Shown in pieces: positions 1 through 7,525 of a DNA stretch of 64,000 nucleotides. The DNA is from Mesorhizobium sp. (GTDB lineage Bacteria; Pseudomonadota; Alphaproteobacteria; Rhizobiales; Rhizobiaceae), in the NCBI GenBank assembly GCA_004020875.1, contig SAPZ01000015.1:83084-147083 (forward strand), read 5' to 3'. Position numbers and translations under genes: made by a program. The stretch's first letter is position 1; every line of letters begins with the position of its first letter. The notes below the pieces were generated by a model. The model ran no database searches. It saw nothing but the letters and a program-made list of their open reading frames with translations, and was not told the origin of the DNA.

Positions 1-286
1 TGACGATGAACTCCCGCAGCAGCGGCAGGAAGAAGGCTTTGCTGAAGCGTCCGATCGGCGGCTCGGGTTCGAGATAGAAGGACTTGCCGACGAGATGATC
101 CACAACCGCCGGTCGGCGTCGAGTCCGGCGCGGCGCCTCTCGATGGCGGGGATTTCCACCGCGAACCGAGCTTTCTCCGGCTCCTTGGTGGTGATCGGGA
201 AGAACAGAACAAGATCGCCAGCCTGGGCTCCTTTTCCTGTGGAGTGAGCAGGTATCAGCAGGGTGGAGGAGGTGGTGCAGGCTCAT
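1..286 (-). pseudogene. Frame-disrupted fragment of a toxin-like (PemK/MazF-like?) protein, 3' end outside window
   Basis: An ATG at 284-286 on the minus strand sits behind a GAGGAT ribosome-binding site, 13 nt after the stop of the ACT-domain gene, so the two look like one transcript. The start frame gives MSLHHLLHPA. Protein-like sequence (TGKGAQAGDLVLFFPITTK) then continues in the +1 frame through VEIPAIERRR and LDADRRLWII. Near position 115 it returns to the original frame and reads GKSFYLEPEPPIGRFSK off the window edge. The two shifts cancel each other. The GDLVLFFP start vaguely resembles PemK/MazF-type proteins, but I do not recognise the family firmly. It could be a decaying gene or contain two sequence errors. 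Confidence 0.4.
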
Positions 287-299
287 CGATCCTCATGGC

Positions 300-707
300 T
301 CAGCCACCGCTCTCCGCCGCCAGCGCCCGCAACATCGCCGTGGCCTCCTCCGCCCTTTCCGCCGGCACGAACAGATGGTCGTGATAGAAGGCCGAGACCG
401 GATTGACGCCCATGCCGGCGGTCGCCAGCTTCGCGGTGATGGCGGCGAGGAAGCCGACGGCTTCCAGCGAGGAGTGGATGTCGAGCGTGATCATCCGGCA
501 GCGGAACGTGCCGGCGAGGCCGGCTGCCTTAGCCTGGCTTTCGGCTAGGATCAGCGTCGTGCCCTCGCGCTCAATGAAGCGCATCACCGGCTCCACGCCT
601 TCCGGCAACACTGCGCTGGGCGGCAAGGTAGCGAATACATAGACATCCGGGTAAAGCCGCGGCGTCATCGACGCCAGCAGCTTCTGCAAGTCCGTCTCGC
701 CGCTCAT
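300..707 (-). CDS. ACT domain-containing protein (DUF2241-like)
   Basis: The predicted protein has 135 residues. The ATG at 705-707 follows a GGAAGG ribosome-binding site; the same frame stays open far upstream but there overlaps the bestrophin gene, so I chose this start. The sequence has two ACT-like halves: an N-terminal segment with YPDVYVFATLP and a C-terminal segment with the FRCRMITLDIHSSLEAVGF strand-helix pattern and an AGMGVNPVSAFYHDHLFVP strand. Small standalone ACT proteins of this type usually sense amino acids or other small ligands, but the ligand of this family is not known to me. It lies head-to-head with the bestrophin gene and is followed closely by the broken toxin-like gene. 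Confidence 0.75.
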   Translation of the reverse strand: MSGETDLQKLLASMTPRLYPDVYVFATLPPSAVLPEGVEPVMRFIEREGTTLILAESQAKAAGLAGTFRCRMITLDIHSSLEAVGFLAAITAKLATAGMGVNPVSAFYHDHLFVPAERAEEATAMLRALAAESGG

Positions 708-863
708 CTTTCCTTCCCTTCGTCTGGCGCCCTGCGACGTTCTCGACAGTCCTGCTCGCATCGTCAACGGTCCCGCGCCTGGACGACATGGCGATGTCGC
801 TGACGGCTGAGCCGCGGGTTCGTTATCGCCGTAGAGACATAACGGCTTGCAAAGGTTCACCCG

Positions 864-1769
864 ATGATCGTCCGCCCGCGCCCGACATTCCTGCAGCTGT
901 TCTTCATCATGCGCGGCTCGGTGGTGCCGCGCATCCTGCCGCAGATTTTCGGCTTCGCCATCTACTCGGCGCTGATCCTGCTCGTGACACGGCACTTCCA
1001 GCTCGATCTCAGCGCCTTCAGCATCGCGCCTTTCGGGCTCGTCGGCGTGACGCTGTCGATCTATCTGTCGTTCCGCAACAACGCCGCCTATGACCGATGG
1101 TGGGAAGCGCGCAAGCTCTGGGGCGCGCTGGTGTTCGAGATCCGCAACCTGGCGCGCGCCACCACCAGCCTGATCGGTGACCGCGACGAGCAACGCGCGC
1201 TTCTGATGGAGGCGCTTGCCTTCTGCCATCTGTTGCGCGGGCAATTGCGCCGGATCGACAGCATAAAGGACGCGTACGCCTTCATCGGCGACGCGGTCGA
1301 CAAGGCTGCTGCCCGCACCAATCCGGCGGACGACATGGTCCGCCGCATGGGCCGGCGCGCCAATGCGCGGCGCGAGGCCGGCGCGCTCGACCCGATCGGC
1401 TTCCGCATCCTTGATGAAAGGCTGGCCGCGATCGCCGCCATCCAGGCCGGCTGTGAGCGCATCGCCGGCACGCCCCTGCCCTTCGCCTATACGCTTCTGC
1501 TGCACCGCACGGCCTATGTCGTCTGCCTGCTTCTGCCGTTCGGGCTGGTCTCGACCACGGGCTGGGCGACGCCGCTGTTCACGGCGCTGATCGCCTACAC
1601 CTTCTTCGGCCTCGACGCGCTGTCGGAAGAGCTCGAGGACCCGTTCGGCATCGAAGCCAACGACCTGGCGCTCGATGGCCTCTGCCGCGTCTGCGAGATA
1701 TCAGTGTTCGAGGCGCTGGACGAGGCACCGCCGAAGATGATCGCGGCCGACAAGTTCTATTTTTCGTGA
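864..1769 (+). CDS. Bestrophin family anion channel-like membrane protein
   Basis: This 301-residue protein matches bacterial bestrophins (UPF0187 family), inner-membrane pentameric channels. It has a hydrophobic N-terminal helix at about residues 22-42, a second at 55-70 that ends in the family hallmark FRNNAAYDRWWE at 70-81, two more hydrophobic helices near 210-250, and the conserved DPFGIEANDL segment near 260. Length agrees with the family (about 290-310). The physiological ion of prokaryotic homologues varies. The gene is monocistronic, with an inverted repeat 31 bp after its stop that separates it from the convergent cupin gene. Confidence 0.85.
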   Translation: MIVRPRPTFLQLFFIMRGSVVPRILPQIFGFAIYSALILLVTRHFQLDLSAFSIAPFGLVGVTLSIYLSFRNNAAYDRWWEARKLWGALVFEIRNLARATTSLIGDRDEQRALLMEALAFCHLLRGQLRRIDSIKDAYAFIGDAVDKAAARTNPADDMVRRMGRRANARREAGALDPIGFRILDERLAAIAAIQAGCERIAGTPLPFAYTLLLHRTAYVVCLLLPFGLVSTTGWATPLFTALIAYTFFGLDALSEELEDPFGIEANDLALDGLCRVCEISVFEALDEAPPKMIAADKFYFS

Positions 1770-1800
1770 GGTCCGCAGGAGGGATTATCCCGGAACAAGT

Positions 1801-1837
1801 CCCGGTGCTCAGAAACATCAGGTTCCTGAGCACCGGG
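1801..1837. terminator. Inverted repeat between convergent bestrophin and cupin genes
   Basis: The 12-bp arms CCCGGTGCTCAG (1801-1812) and CTGAGCACCGGG (1826-1837) are perfectly complementary around a 13-nt loop. The position between two converging genes fits a bidirectional transcription stop, but neither strand shows a clear T-run, so it may be Rho-assisted or simply a stable mRNA 3' end. Confidence 0.5.
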
Positions 1838-1873
1838 ATCTCGCCCACAGCAGTTATGATCGGGGTGATGCAC

Positions 1874-2332
1874 CTACTGTTGCGGATGTTCTAAGGGCGG
1901 TCCTGTAATCTCCATGTCGAACTGGGCCGCGATCGCCTTGATTGCCGCGAGGTCGCGCGGAATCTCCAACCCCAAAGCGGCAACCGCCGGGAAAAAGCTT
2001 TCGAGACCACCCGGGGACAGGAGGGCGATCCATCGCGCACGCTCAACGACGACGAATGTGTGCTCGACGCCAGCGGGAATGTAGAACACTCCTCCGGCGA
2101 CACCTTCGGAAATCTCCCCGGCGCGCCAGAAGCGCAGCCGCCCTTGGAGGATAACGAAGACTTCGTCGGACTTGGGATGGCGGTGACGCGGCGGTCCGTC
2201 GCCCGGACCGGCATTGGATGCAAATGCCCCGAGCTTGCCGCCGGTCTCTTGCGCCGTCAGCAGCGTTTTGTAGTGCGTACCGTTCCAATCGGTTTGAGTA
2301 CCAGGTGCTGCCCGAGTTTGCATCTTCGCCAC
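1874..2332 (-). CDS. Cupin domain-containing protein
   Basis: A single-domain cupin of 152 residues. Cupin motif 1 is present with the metal ligands His50, His52 and Glu57 (PPRHRHPKSDEVFVILQG), and motif 2 (GGVFYIPAGVEHTF) supplies His91, so a bound divalent metal is expected. The substrate cannot be inferred; such small cupins range from dioxygenases and isomerases to sugar-binding sensors. The start is a GTG at 2330-2332; an internal ATG three codons later is a possible alternative. It stands alone, convergent with the bestrophin gene. Confidence 0.8.
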   Translation of the reverse strand: MAKMQTRAAPGTQTDWNGTHYKTLLTAQETGGKLGAFASNAGPGDGPPRHRHPKSDEVFVILQGRLRFWRAGEISEGVAGGVFYIPAGVEHTFVVVERARWIALLSPGGLESFFPAVAALGLEIPRDLAAIKAIAAQFDMEITGPPLEHPQQ

Positions 2333-2498
2333 ATGTGGTTGGAGTGAAGCCTTGATGACGCCACGATAGCTACACGTTGACCTCGGGCCGGCGCCTCCTA
2401 CGAACCTATGAGATGCGGCGGGGAATGGTTGTCAGCAACGCCGGCTTCCGGCAAACTGCAGATCCCTTCAGGTGAGGGAGCGGTGAAATCCGGCACGC

Positions 2499-3639
2499 AT
2501 GCACGACTTCGACGGCATGGTCGGACAGATCTACGATGCGGCGGTCGAACCCGACTGCTGGCCGCGGGTTCTTGAGACGCTGTCGGATTTCCTCGAAGGC
2601 GCCGCTACAAAGCTGACGTTCCAGAACGCAAGGACGTTGCGCAGCGAAGCGAGTTCGGTCCGCATGCCGCCGGAGGCGGACCTCACCTACGCGCAGTACT
2701 ACTACAAGACCAATGTGTTCCTGCCGCGTATCGCCAGGCTGAGCGCCGGCACGTTGATCCCGATTTGGGACCTGCTGCCGCGCGAGGTCTACCGGCGCTC
2801 CGAGTTCTACAACGACTTCTGCCGGCCCGGCGACATGTGTCACTCGATCGGGGTCGTGCTTGCCAACGAGCCGGACAAGCGTGTCGTGTTCACCTGCGGA
2901 CGTGCCGAGGCGACAGGAGAGTTCGAACCCGAGCACCTCGACCGGCTACGCCGCATCGGGCCGCATCTGGTTCGCGCGGCGAGCGTGGGACTGCGTCTCT
3001 CGCGTTCGGAGATCGCCAGGAGCGCCAGTGTCGAGGCGCTCGACCGAGTCGCGCAGGGCGTGCTGATCGTGGCGGCAAATGGCGAGATCCTGTTTGCCAA
3101 CCGGGCGGCCGAAGCGCTGCTCACCGAGGCCGATGGGATCAGGATCGAGAAATCGGCGCTGCGCGCAACCAGGTCCGCGGATGCCCCGCAATTCCAACGG
3201 TTGATCGCCACGGCCGTGGAGCGGTCGGATGCCGCGGGCGGCGTCATGGCACTCGCGCGCCCGGCGCCGCGTCGAGCGCTGAGCGTGTTTGTCGCGCCGC
3301 TGAAGATCGAGTTGACATGGTTCGTGACCGCCCGCCCCGCCGCGATCGTGTTCGTGTCCGATCCGGACAGCGCGCCACGGACCATGCAGGGCCAGTTGCG
3401 CAGTCTCTATCGGCTGACCCCAGCCGAGGCGGCCGTGGCCATCGCGATCGCCCGCGGCGAAGGGCTGCAGGCGGTTGCGGACGAACTCGGGATCAGCCTG
3501 ACCGGCGCGCACCCACCTGCAGCACGTGTTCGAAAAGACGGAGACGCGACGGCAGGCGGAGCTGGTGCGCCTCATTGCGGCGAGTGGTGTTTACGACCGG
3601 GTGGCGGAATCTGCGCCGAAAAGACTCAGGACCCTGTAG
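2499..3639 (+). pseudogene. LuxR-type helix-turn-helix regulator with a frameshift in the HTH
   Basis: The first about 335 residues read without interruption: an N-terminal sensory region (MHDFDGMVGQIYDAAVEP onward), a PAS-like segment (GVLIVAANGEILFANRAAEALL) and the beginning of a LuxR-type HTH (LTPAEAAVAIAIARGEGLQ, then VADELGISLTGA). At about 3505-3511 the frame is lost inside GGCGCGCACC. Reading in the next frame restores the expected recognition helix and C terminus (THLQHVFEKTETRRQAELV through RLIAASGVYDRV) to a TAG at 3637-3639. Loss of one GC dinucleotide from a GCGCGC run would explain it. If real, the product has no functional recognition helix and ends in an unrelated tail at about 3680. 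Confidence 0.8.
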
Positions 3640-3708
3640 GATTGCTGCCCCGAAGCGCGTCCTTGGTTCGACCTCGGTAGAGGGCGTCGAACTTAGGAGG
3701 GAACACCC

Positions 3709-4119
3709 ATGAGCATTTCCGAAGCCGCGCCTGCTTCAAAAGGCGCTTTGTGGGCCGGGCGCGCGCTCAGCGCCGTCGTCGTCCTGTTCATGATCTTCGA
3801 TGGCGTCATCAAGCTGTCGCCGCTCGATATCGCCACGCAGGCCATGACCGAACTGGGCTGGCCGGCCGATCCGAACATCACACGCCTGATCGGGGCCATC
3901 GGGCTGATCTCGACCGCGCTCTATGCCTTGCCGCGCACCTCGATGCTCGGCGCGATCCTGCTCACCGCCTATATGGGCGGTGCGATTTCCACGCATGTGC
4001 GGATCGGCAACCCGCTGTTCTCGCACACGCTGTTCGGCGTCTATCTCGGCGTCATCCTGTGGGGCGGGGTCTATCTGCGCGACGCAAGAGTGCAGGCGTT
4101 GATCCCGTTCAGTCGATAA
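3709..4119 (+). CDS. DoxX family membrane protein
   Basis: A 136-residue protein with four predicted membrane helices (about residues 15-32, 55-75, 80-97 and 105-125). Several features fit DoxX-like proteins: the opening helix with FMIFDGVIKL, a central GAIGLISTALYALP and the loop AYMGGAISTHVRIG. Family members are small inner-membrane proteins, some linked to redox or thiol stress; no specific reaction can be assigned. A strong AGGAGGG ribosome-binding site precedes the ATG. It follows the broken LuxR-type gene by about 70 bp and may have been its target. Confidence 0.82.
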   Translation: MSISEAAPASKGALWAGRALSAVVVLFMIFDGVIKLSPLDIATQAMTELGWPADPNITRLIGAIGLISTALYALPRTSMLGAILLTAYMGGAISTHVRIGNPLFSHTLFGVYLGVILWGGVYLRDARVQALIPFSR

Positions 4120-4257
4120 GAGGGGACAAAGCGACGCTTACCATCATTCTTGACCTCATCGGCAGGGATTTCGAGGCCGGGCTCGACAGCTGAGGCGCCT
4201 TGCCGTGCGGTGAAAGCGGCGAGATTTCAACAGGTTGGCACCGGGTTCCGTAGATGC

Positions 4258-4276
4258 GGCCGGCATGTAGCCGGCC
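4258..4276 (+). repeat. Short hairpin downstream of doxX-like gene
   Basis: GGCCGGC (4258-4264) and GCCGGCC (4270-4276) form a 7-bp stem around ATGTA. It lies 140 bp after the DoxX stop and before the lipoprotein gene. There is no T-run, so a terminator role is uncertain. Confidence 0.3.
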
Positions 4277-4360
4277 AATCTTCACCATCGCCGGGATCAA
4301 TTTAGCTGTTCGTGAGTTTAAGGGATGGCGGCGAGGACGGCGCTTGAGAGAGGAACAGCA

Positions 4361-4624
4361 ATGAAGAAAGCAATTACCATTCTGGTTCTGACGATGGCCT
4401 TGGGCGCCTGCTCGCAGACCGAAAAGGGCGCGGCGATCGGCGGCCTGGGCGGCGCGGCGGTCGGTGCCGCGGTGGCAGGTGATCCGGTGCAGGGTGCCGT
4501 CGTCGGCGGCGCGGTTGGCGCCGTGGCTGGTGCGCTGATCGGCCATGCCAGCGAAAGTGGCAAGTGCCGCTATCGCGATCGTTACGGACGCGTCTATGTG
4601 GCGCGCTGCCCGTCCGGCTACTGA
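4361..4624 (+). CDS. Small glycine-zipper lipoprotein
   Basis: An 87-residue exported lipoprotein. The N terminus is a classical signal peptide ending in the lipobox LGAC, with lipidation expected at Cys17. Residues about 22-65 are a glycine-zipper stretch (AAIGGLGGAAVGAA, then GAVVGGAVGAVAGALIG) that could span or insert in a membrane. The short C-terminal tail CRYRDRYGRVYVARCPSGY holds two cysteines. The ATG at 4361 follows AGAGGAACAGCA; an upstream in-frame ATG at 4325 would place residues before the signal peptide and is rejected. Proteins of this type are envelope stress or outer-membrane integrity factors; a precise role is unknown. Confidence 0.8.
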   Translation: MKKAITILVLTMALGACSQTEKGAAIGGLGGAAVGAAVAGDPVQGAVVGGAVGAVAGALIGHASESGKCRYRDRYGRVYVARCPSGY

Positions 4625-4644
4625 GGCGTCAGGCGGACCAAAAG

Positions 4645-4672
4645 AAAACGGCGGGCATGAGCCCGCCGTTTT
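4645..4672. terminator. Bidirectional intrinsic terminator (lipoprotein gene / rpsP)
   Basis: A perfect 12-bp stem, AAAACGGCGGGC (4645-4656) against GCCCGCCGTTTT (4661-4672), closes a 4-nt loop. It has A-runs on one side and T-runs on the other, so it can stop the lipoprotein gene on the plus strand and rpsP on the minus strand. Confidence 0.85.
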
Positions 4673-4710
4673 CGTAGAGCGTTTACCGTTTCAGGAAAAC
4701 GGCGCCGTGA

Positions 4711-5106
4711 TTACTCGGCGGTGGCGGTCTCGGCCGGCGCGGCGGTCGCCGTTGCCGCTGCCGCAGCGGCGTCTTCCTGGGCCTTCTTCAGAAGCGCGGC
4801 GCGTTCCTGCGCCTTCTTGCCGGGCAGGGCCTTGGTCGGGTTCGAGCGGGCTTCGCGCTTGGCGATACCGGCTTCGTCGAGGAAGCGCAGCACGCGGTCG
4901 GTCGGCTGGGCGCCGTGCGACAGCCAGTGCTTGACGCGGTCGGCGTCGACCTTGACGCGCTCGCCGTCCTTCGGCAGCAGCGGGTTCCAGGAACCAAGCG
5001 CCTCGATGAAACGGCCGTCGCGCGGCGAACGGGCGTCGGCGACGACGACGTGGTAGTAAGGACGCTTCTTCGAGCCCGCACGGGCCAGTCTGATCTTCAG
5101 TGCCAT
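4711..5106 (-). CDS. rpsP: 30S ribosomal protein S16
   Basis: The N-terminal about 85 residues are canonical bS16: [40 protein letters not shown] and the ending [18 protein letters not shown]. The protein is 131 residues long because of a Lys/Ala/Thr-rich C-terminal tail, as is usual in rhizobia. S16 is an assembly protein of the 30S 5' domain. It is the last gene of the ffh-chorismate mutase-rpsP series and is directly followed by a terminator. The rimM-trmD-rplS genes that follow rpsP in many bacteria are not here. TTTTAGGAGAAAAGA upstream is a strong ribosome-binding site. Confidence 0.97.
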   Translation of the reverse strand: MALKIRLARAGSKKRPYYHVVVADARSPRDGRFIEALGSWNPLLPKDGERVKVDADRVKHWLSHGAQPTDRVLRFLDEAGIAKREARSNPTKALPGKKAQERAALLKKAQEDAAAAAATATAAPAETATAE

Positions 5107-5159
5107 TCTTTTCTCCTAAAAGCTCTGATTTCGTTTGATGTGGTTTTGTGGCTGAGTCC

Positions 5160-5216
5160 TTTGTTTGTGCATGGCGTTATCCCAAAACCGCGAAGCACTT
5201 TTGGGCGACATGCACA
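5160..5216. repeat. Dispersed palindromic repeat, family A copy 1
   Basis: TGTGCATG (5166-5173) and CATGCACA (5209-5216) bracket an imperfect palindrome containing CCCAAAACCGCG and CACTTTTGGGCG. The reverse complement closely matches 24079-24130, so this is a dispersed family. It sits in the 110-bp space between the chorismate mutase gene and rpsP, inside a likely transcript. Confidence 0.7.
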
Positions 5217-5218
5217 GG

Positions 5219-5527
5219 TCAGCCGGCTTTGGCAGCGCCGTTGGAAGCGGCGATCTGTTCGTGGTGTCGGATCACTTCACGGACGACGAAGTTCAGGAAC
5301 TTCTCCGCGAAATCCGGATCGAGATTCGCATCCTTCGCCAGCTGGCGAAGGCGGGCGATCTGCTGCTGCTCGCGCGCCGGATCGGCGGGCGGCAGGCCAT
5401 GCTCGGCCTTCAGAACGCCAACCGCCTTGGTGCAGCGGAAGCGTTCGGCCAGCATGTGGATGAGGGCGGCGTCGATGTTGTCGATCGAGGCGCGGTAGCC
5501 GGCCAGGATGGCGCGTGCGTCGGCCAT
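5219..5527 (-). CDS. Chorismate mutase, AroQ type
   Basis: A 102-residue all-helical AroQ-class chorismate mutase that converts chorismate to prephenate for phenylalanine and tyrosine synthesis. Helix 1 contains YRASIDNIDAALIHMLAERF with the conserved Arg and Asp pattern; the middle holds KAVGVLKAEHGLPPADPARE, and the last helix has FLNFVVREVIRHHEQIA. Two starts are possible. I chose ATG at 5525-5527 because GAGGAG lies at ideal spacing; the upstream ATG at 5543-5545 would add six residues and leave 7 nt to the ffh stop. The close coupling to ffh indicates co-transcription. Confidence 0.9.
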   Translation of the reverse strand: MADARAILAGYRASIDNIDAALIHMLAERFRCTKAVGVLKAEHGLPPADPAREQQQIARLRQLAKDANLDPDFAEKFLNFVVREVIRHHEQIAASNGAAKAG

Positions 5528-5552
5528 GTCTTTCTCCTCGTTCATCGCCCCC

Positions 5553-7142
5553 TCACTTCTTCTTGCCAAGGCCTGGCAGTCCGCCGCCGAGACCTGGAAG
5601 GCCCGGAAGCTTCATGCCGCCTGGCAGGCCCGGCAGGCCGCCGCCACCGGGAAGTCCACCGGGCAACCCGCCCGGCAGGCCCTTGCCGAGGCCGGCGGCC
5701 TGCGCCTGCTTCTGCAAGGCTTCGAGCTGCTTGGGATCCATCTTGGAGAGATCGGGCATGCCGCCGCCGGGCATCATGCCGCCAAGGCCCATCTTCGAGG
5801 CCAAGCCGCCCATCATGCCGCGCATCAGGCCGCCGCCTTTGCCCTTGCCGCCCATCACCTTCATCATGTCGGCCATGCCGCGATGCATCTTCAGGAGCTT
5901 GTTGATTTCGGCAGCGTCGGTGCCGGAGCCGGCGGCGATGCGCTTCTTGCGCGAATGCTTCAGGATATCGGGGTTGGCGCGCTCGGCCTTGGTCATCGAG
6001 GAGATGATGGCGAGCTGGCGGCGGAACATCTTGTCGTCGAAGCCTGCTGCGGCAAGCTGGTCCTTCATCTTGCCCATGCCGGGCATCATGCCCATGATGC
6101 CGCCCATGCCGCCCATTTTCGACATCTGCTGAAGCTGCGCGGCAAGGTCGTTCAGGTCGAACTTGCCCGACTGCATCTTCTTGGCCATCGCCGCCGCCTG
6201 CTCGGCGTCGATGGTCTCGGCGGCCTTCTCGACGAGCGAGACGATGTCGCCCATGCCGAGGATGCGGTCGGCGATGCGCTTGGGATGGAATTCCTCCAGC
6301 CCGTCCATCTTTTCGCCCGTCCCGATGAGCTTGATCGGCTTGCCGGTGACGGCGCGCATGGAAAGCGCCGCGCCGCCGCGGCCGTCGCCATCCATGCGGG
6401 TCAGGACCAGGCCGGTGATGCCGACGCGTTCGTCGAAGCTTTTCGCCAGGTTCACGGCGTCCTGGCCGGTGAGCGAATCGGCGACCAGCAGGATCTCGTG
6501 CGGGCTCGACACCTTCTTGATGTCGGCCATCTCGACCATCAGCGGCTCGTCGATATGGGTGCGGCCGGCGGTGTCGAGGATGACCACGTCATGGCCGCCG
6601 AGCCTGGCGGCCTGCACGGCGCGCTTGGCGATGTCGACCGGGCTCTGGCCGGCGATGATCGGCAGCGTCGCGACCTTGGTCTGCTCGCCGAGCTGGCGCA
6701 GCTGCTCTTGTGCTGCGGGCCGCCGCGTGTCGAGCGAGGCCATCAGCACCTTCTTGTTCTGCCGCTCGGTCAGCCGCTTGGCGATCTTGGCCGAAGTGGT
6801 CGTCTTGCCGGAGCCCTGCAGGCCGACCATCATGACGACCACGGGCGCCGGCGCATTGAGGTCGATGGCCACTCCTTCGGCGCCGAGCATCTCGACCAGC
6901 TCGTCATGGACGATCTTGACGACCATCTGCCCGGGCTTGATCGACTTCAGCACCGCGGCGCCGACCGCCTTCTCGCGCACCTTGTCGGTGAAGGAGCGAA
7001 CCACTTCCAACGCGACGTCGGCCTCGAGCAGCGCACGGCGCACCTCGCGCAGCGCCGCCGAGACATCCGCCTCGGACAGCGCGCCGCGGCCGGTCAGGCC
7101 GTTGAGGATCGAACCAAGGCGTTCTTGGAGGGACTCAAACAT
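5553..7142 (-). CDS. ffh: Signal recognition particle protein Ffh (SRP54)
   Basis: A 529-residue SRP GTPase that binds 4.5S RNA and nascent signal sequences and docks to FtsY (encoded at 42749-44500). The N domain (about 1-90) precedes the G domain with GLQGSGKTT at residues 107-115, DTRRPAAQEQL, and the DTAGR and TRMDGDGRGG motifs. The M domain from about 330 is very Met-rich and binds RNA and signal peptide. A long Gly-Leu-Pro repeat tail (GLPGGLPGG type) follows to the terminal KKK. No Shine-Dalgarno sequence precedes its ATG. A leader ORF with a strong one overlaps the start, so translation may be coupled. Confidence 0.97.
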   Translation of the reverse strand: MFESLQERLGSILNGLTGRGALSEADVSAALREVRRALLEADVALEVVRSFTDKVREKAVGAAVLKSIKPGQMVVKIVHDELVEMLGAEGVAIDLNAPAPVVVMMVGLQGSGKTTTSAKIAKRLTERQNKKVLMASLDTRRPAAQEQLRQLGEQTKVATLPIIAGQSPVDIAKRAVQAARLGGHDVVILDTAGRTHIDEPLMVEMADIKKVSSPHEILLVADSLTGQDAVNLAKSFDERVGITGLVLTRMDGDGRGGAALSMRAVTGKPIKLIGTGEKMDGLEEFHPKRIADRILGMGDIVSLVEKAAETIDAEQAAAMAKKMQSGKFDLNDLAAQLQQMSKMGGMGGIMGMMPGMGKMKDQLAAAGFDDKMFRRQLAIISSMTKAERANPDILKHSRKKRIAAGSGTDAAEINKLLKMHRGMADMMKVMGGKGKGGGLMRGMMGGLASKMGLGGMMPGGGMPDLSKMDPKQLEALQKQAQAAGLGKGLPGGLPGGLPGGGGLPGLPGGMKLPGLPGLGGGLPGLGKKK

Positions 7143-7242
7143 TGATCAGACCGCGGTGCGAGCGCGCCTTGGATTCATGCTGATCCCTGTCGGGCCTGCG
7201 GCCCTCCACGCCTCTTGGGCGTTCCTGGAGTGATTCAAACAT
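7135..7242 (-). CDS. Leader ORF duplicating the ffh N terminus (35 codons)
   Basis: The ATG at 7240-7242 is preceded by AAGGAAGAAGA, a strong ribosome-binding site. The first eight codons encode MFESLQER, identical to Ffh, exactly 100 bp upstream of the real ffh start. The nucleotide differences over those codons are three third-position changes (GAA/GAG, TCA/TCC, CAG/CAA), all synonymous. The ORF continues in a different frame from ffh and ends with TGA inside ATGTTTGA at the ffh start, so the leader stop overlaps ffh codons 2-3. This arrangement would permit translational coupling. The remaining 27 residues are Arg/Gly-rich and resemble nothing I know. Confidence 0.5.
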   Translation of the reverse strand: MFESLQERPRGVEGRRPDRDQHESKARSHRGLINV

Positions 7243-7321
7243 TCTTCTTCCTTTTCCCTGGCACTGTGGATGCCCGAGAGGTAGTGCGTTCGCGCCGGGT
7301 CGCCAAGCAAAAGCGCAAAGC

Positions 7322-7357
7322 CAAAAAGCACCCGGGGGCGCATCGCGCTGCCGGGTG
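7322..7357 (-). terminator. Intrinsic terminator after the CPBP protease gene
   Basis: Read on the minus strand, CACCCGG pairs with CCGGGTG (7329-7335 and 7351-7357) and is followed by CTTTTTGG. It lies 170 bp downstream of the CPBP stop and upstream of the ffh leader, isolating the two units. Confidence 0.65.
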
Positions 7358-7525
7358 TTGGCCTCCAGGATCTCTTTACAGCTCTTGCCTCAAAGAGGCT
7401 TCGGCGTCCTGGTCGGCTTTCGCGAAGGATACTCGTCGCGGAAATTCAGCGGCTCTAGACAGGAAAACGGCCGCGGAGTCAAGGCTCAGCCAGGAATCCG
7501 GCCAAAACGCCGCGATTCGAGACGC

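Noticed and set aside
707-1505. Upstream extension of the ACT-domain gene to 1505
   Set aside because: The extension is antisense to the bestrophin gene; the start at 707 has a good ribosome-binding site and gives the expected length.
7143-7525. 4.5S (SRP) RNA gene near ffh
   Set aside because: The conserved GGAAGGAAGCAGCC-type tetraloop region is absent from both strands here.
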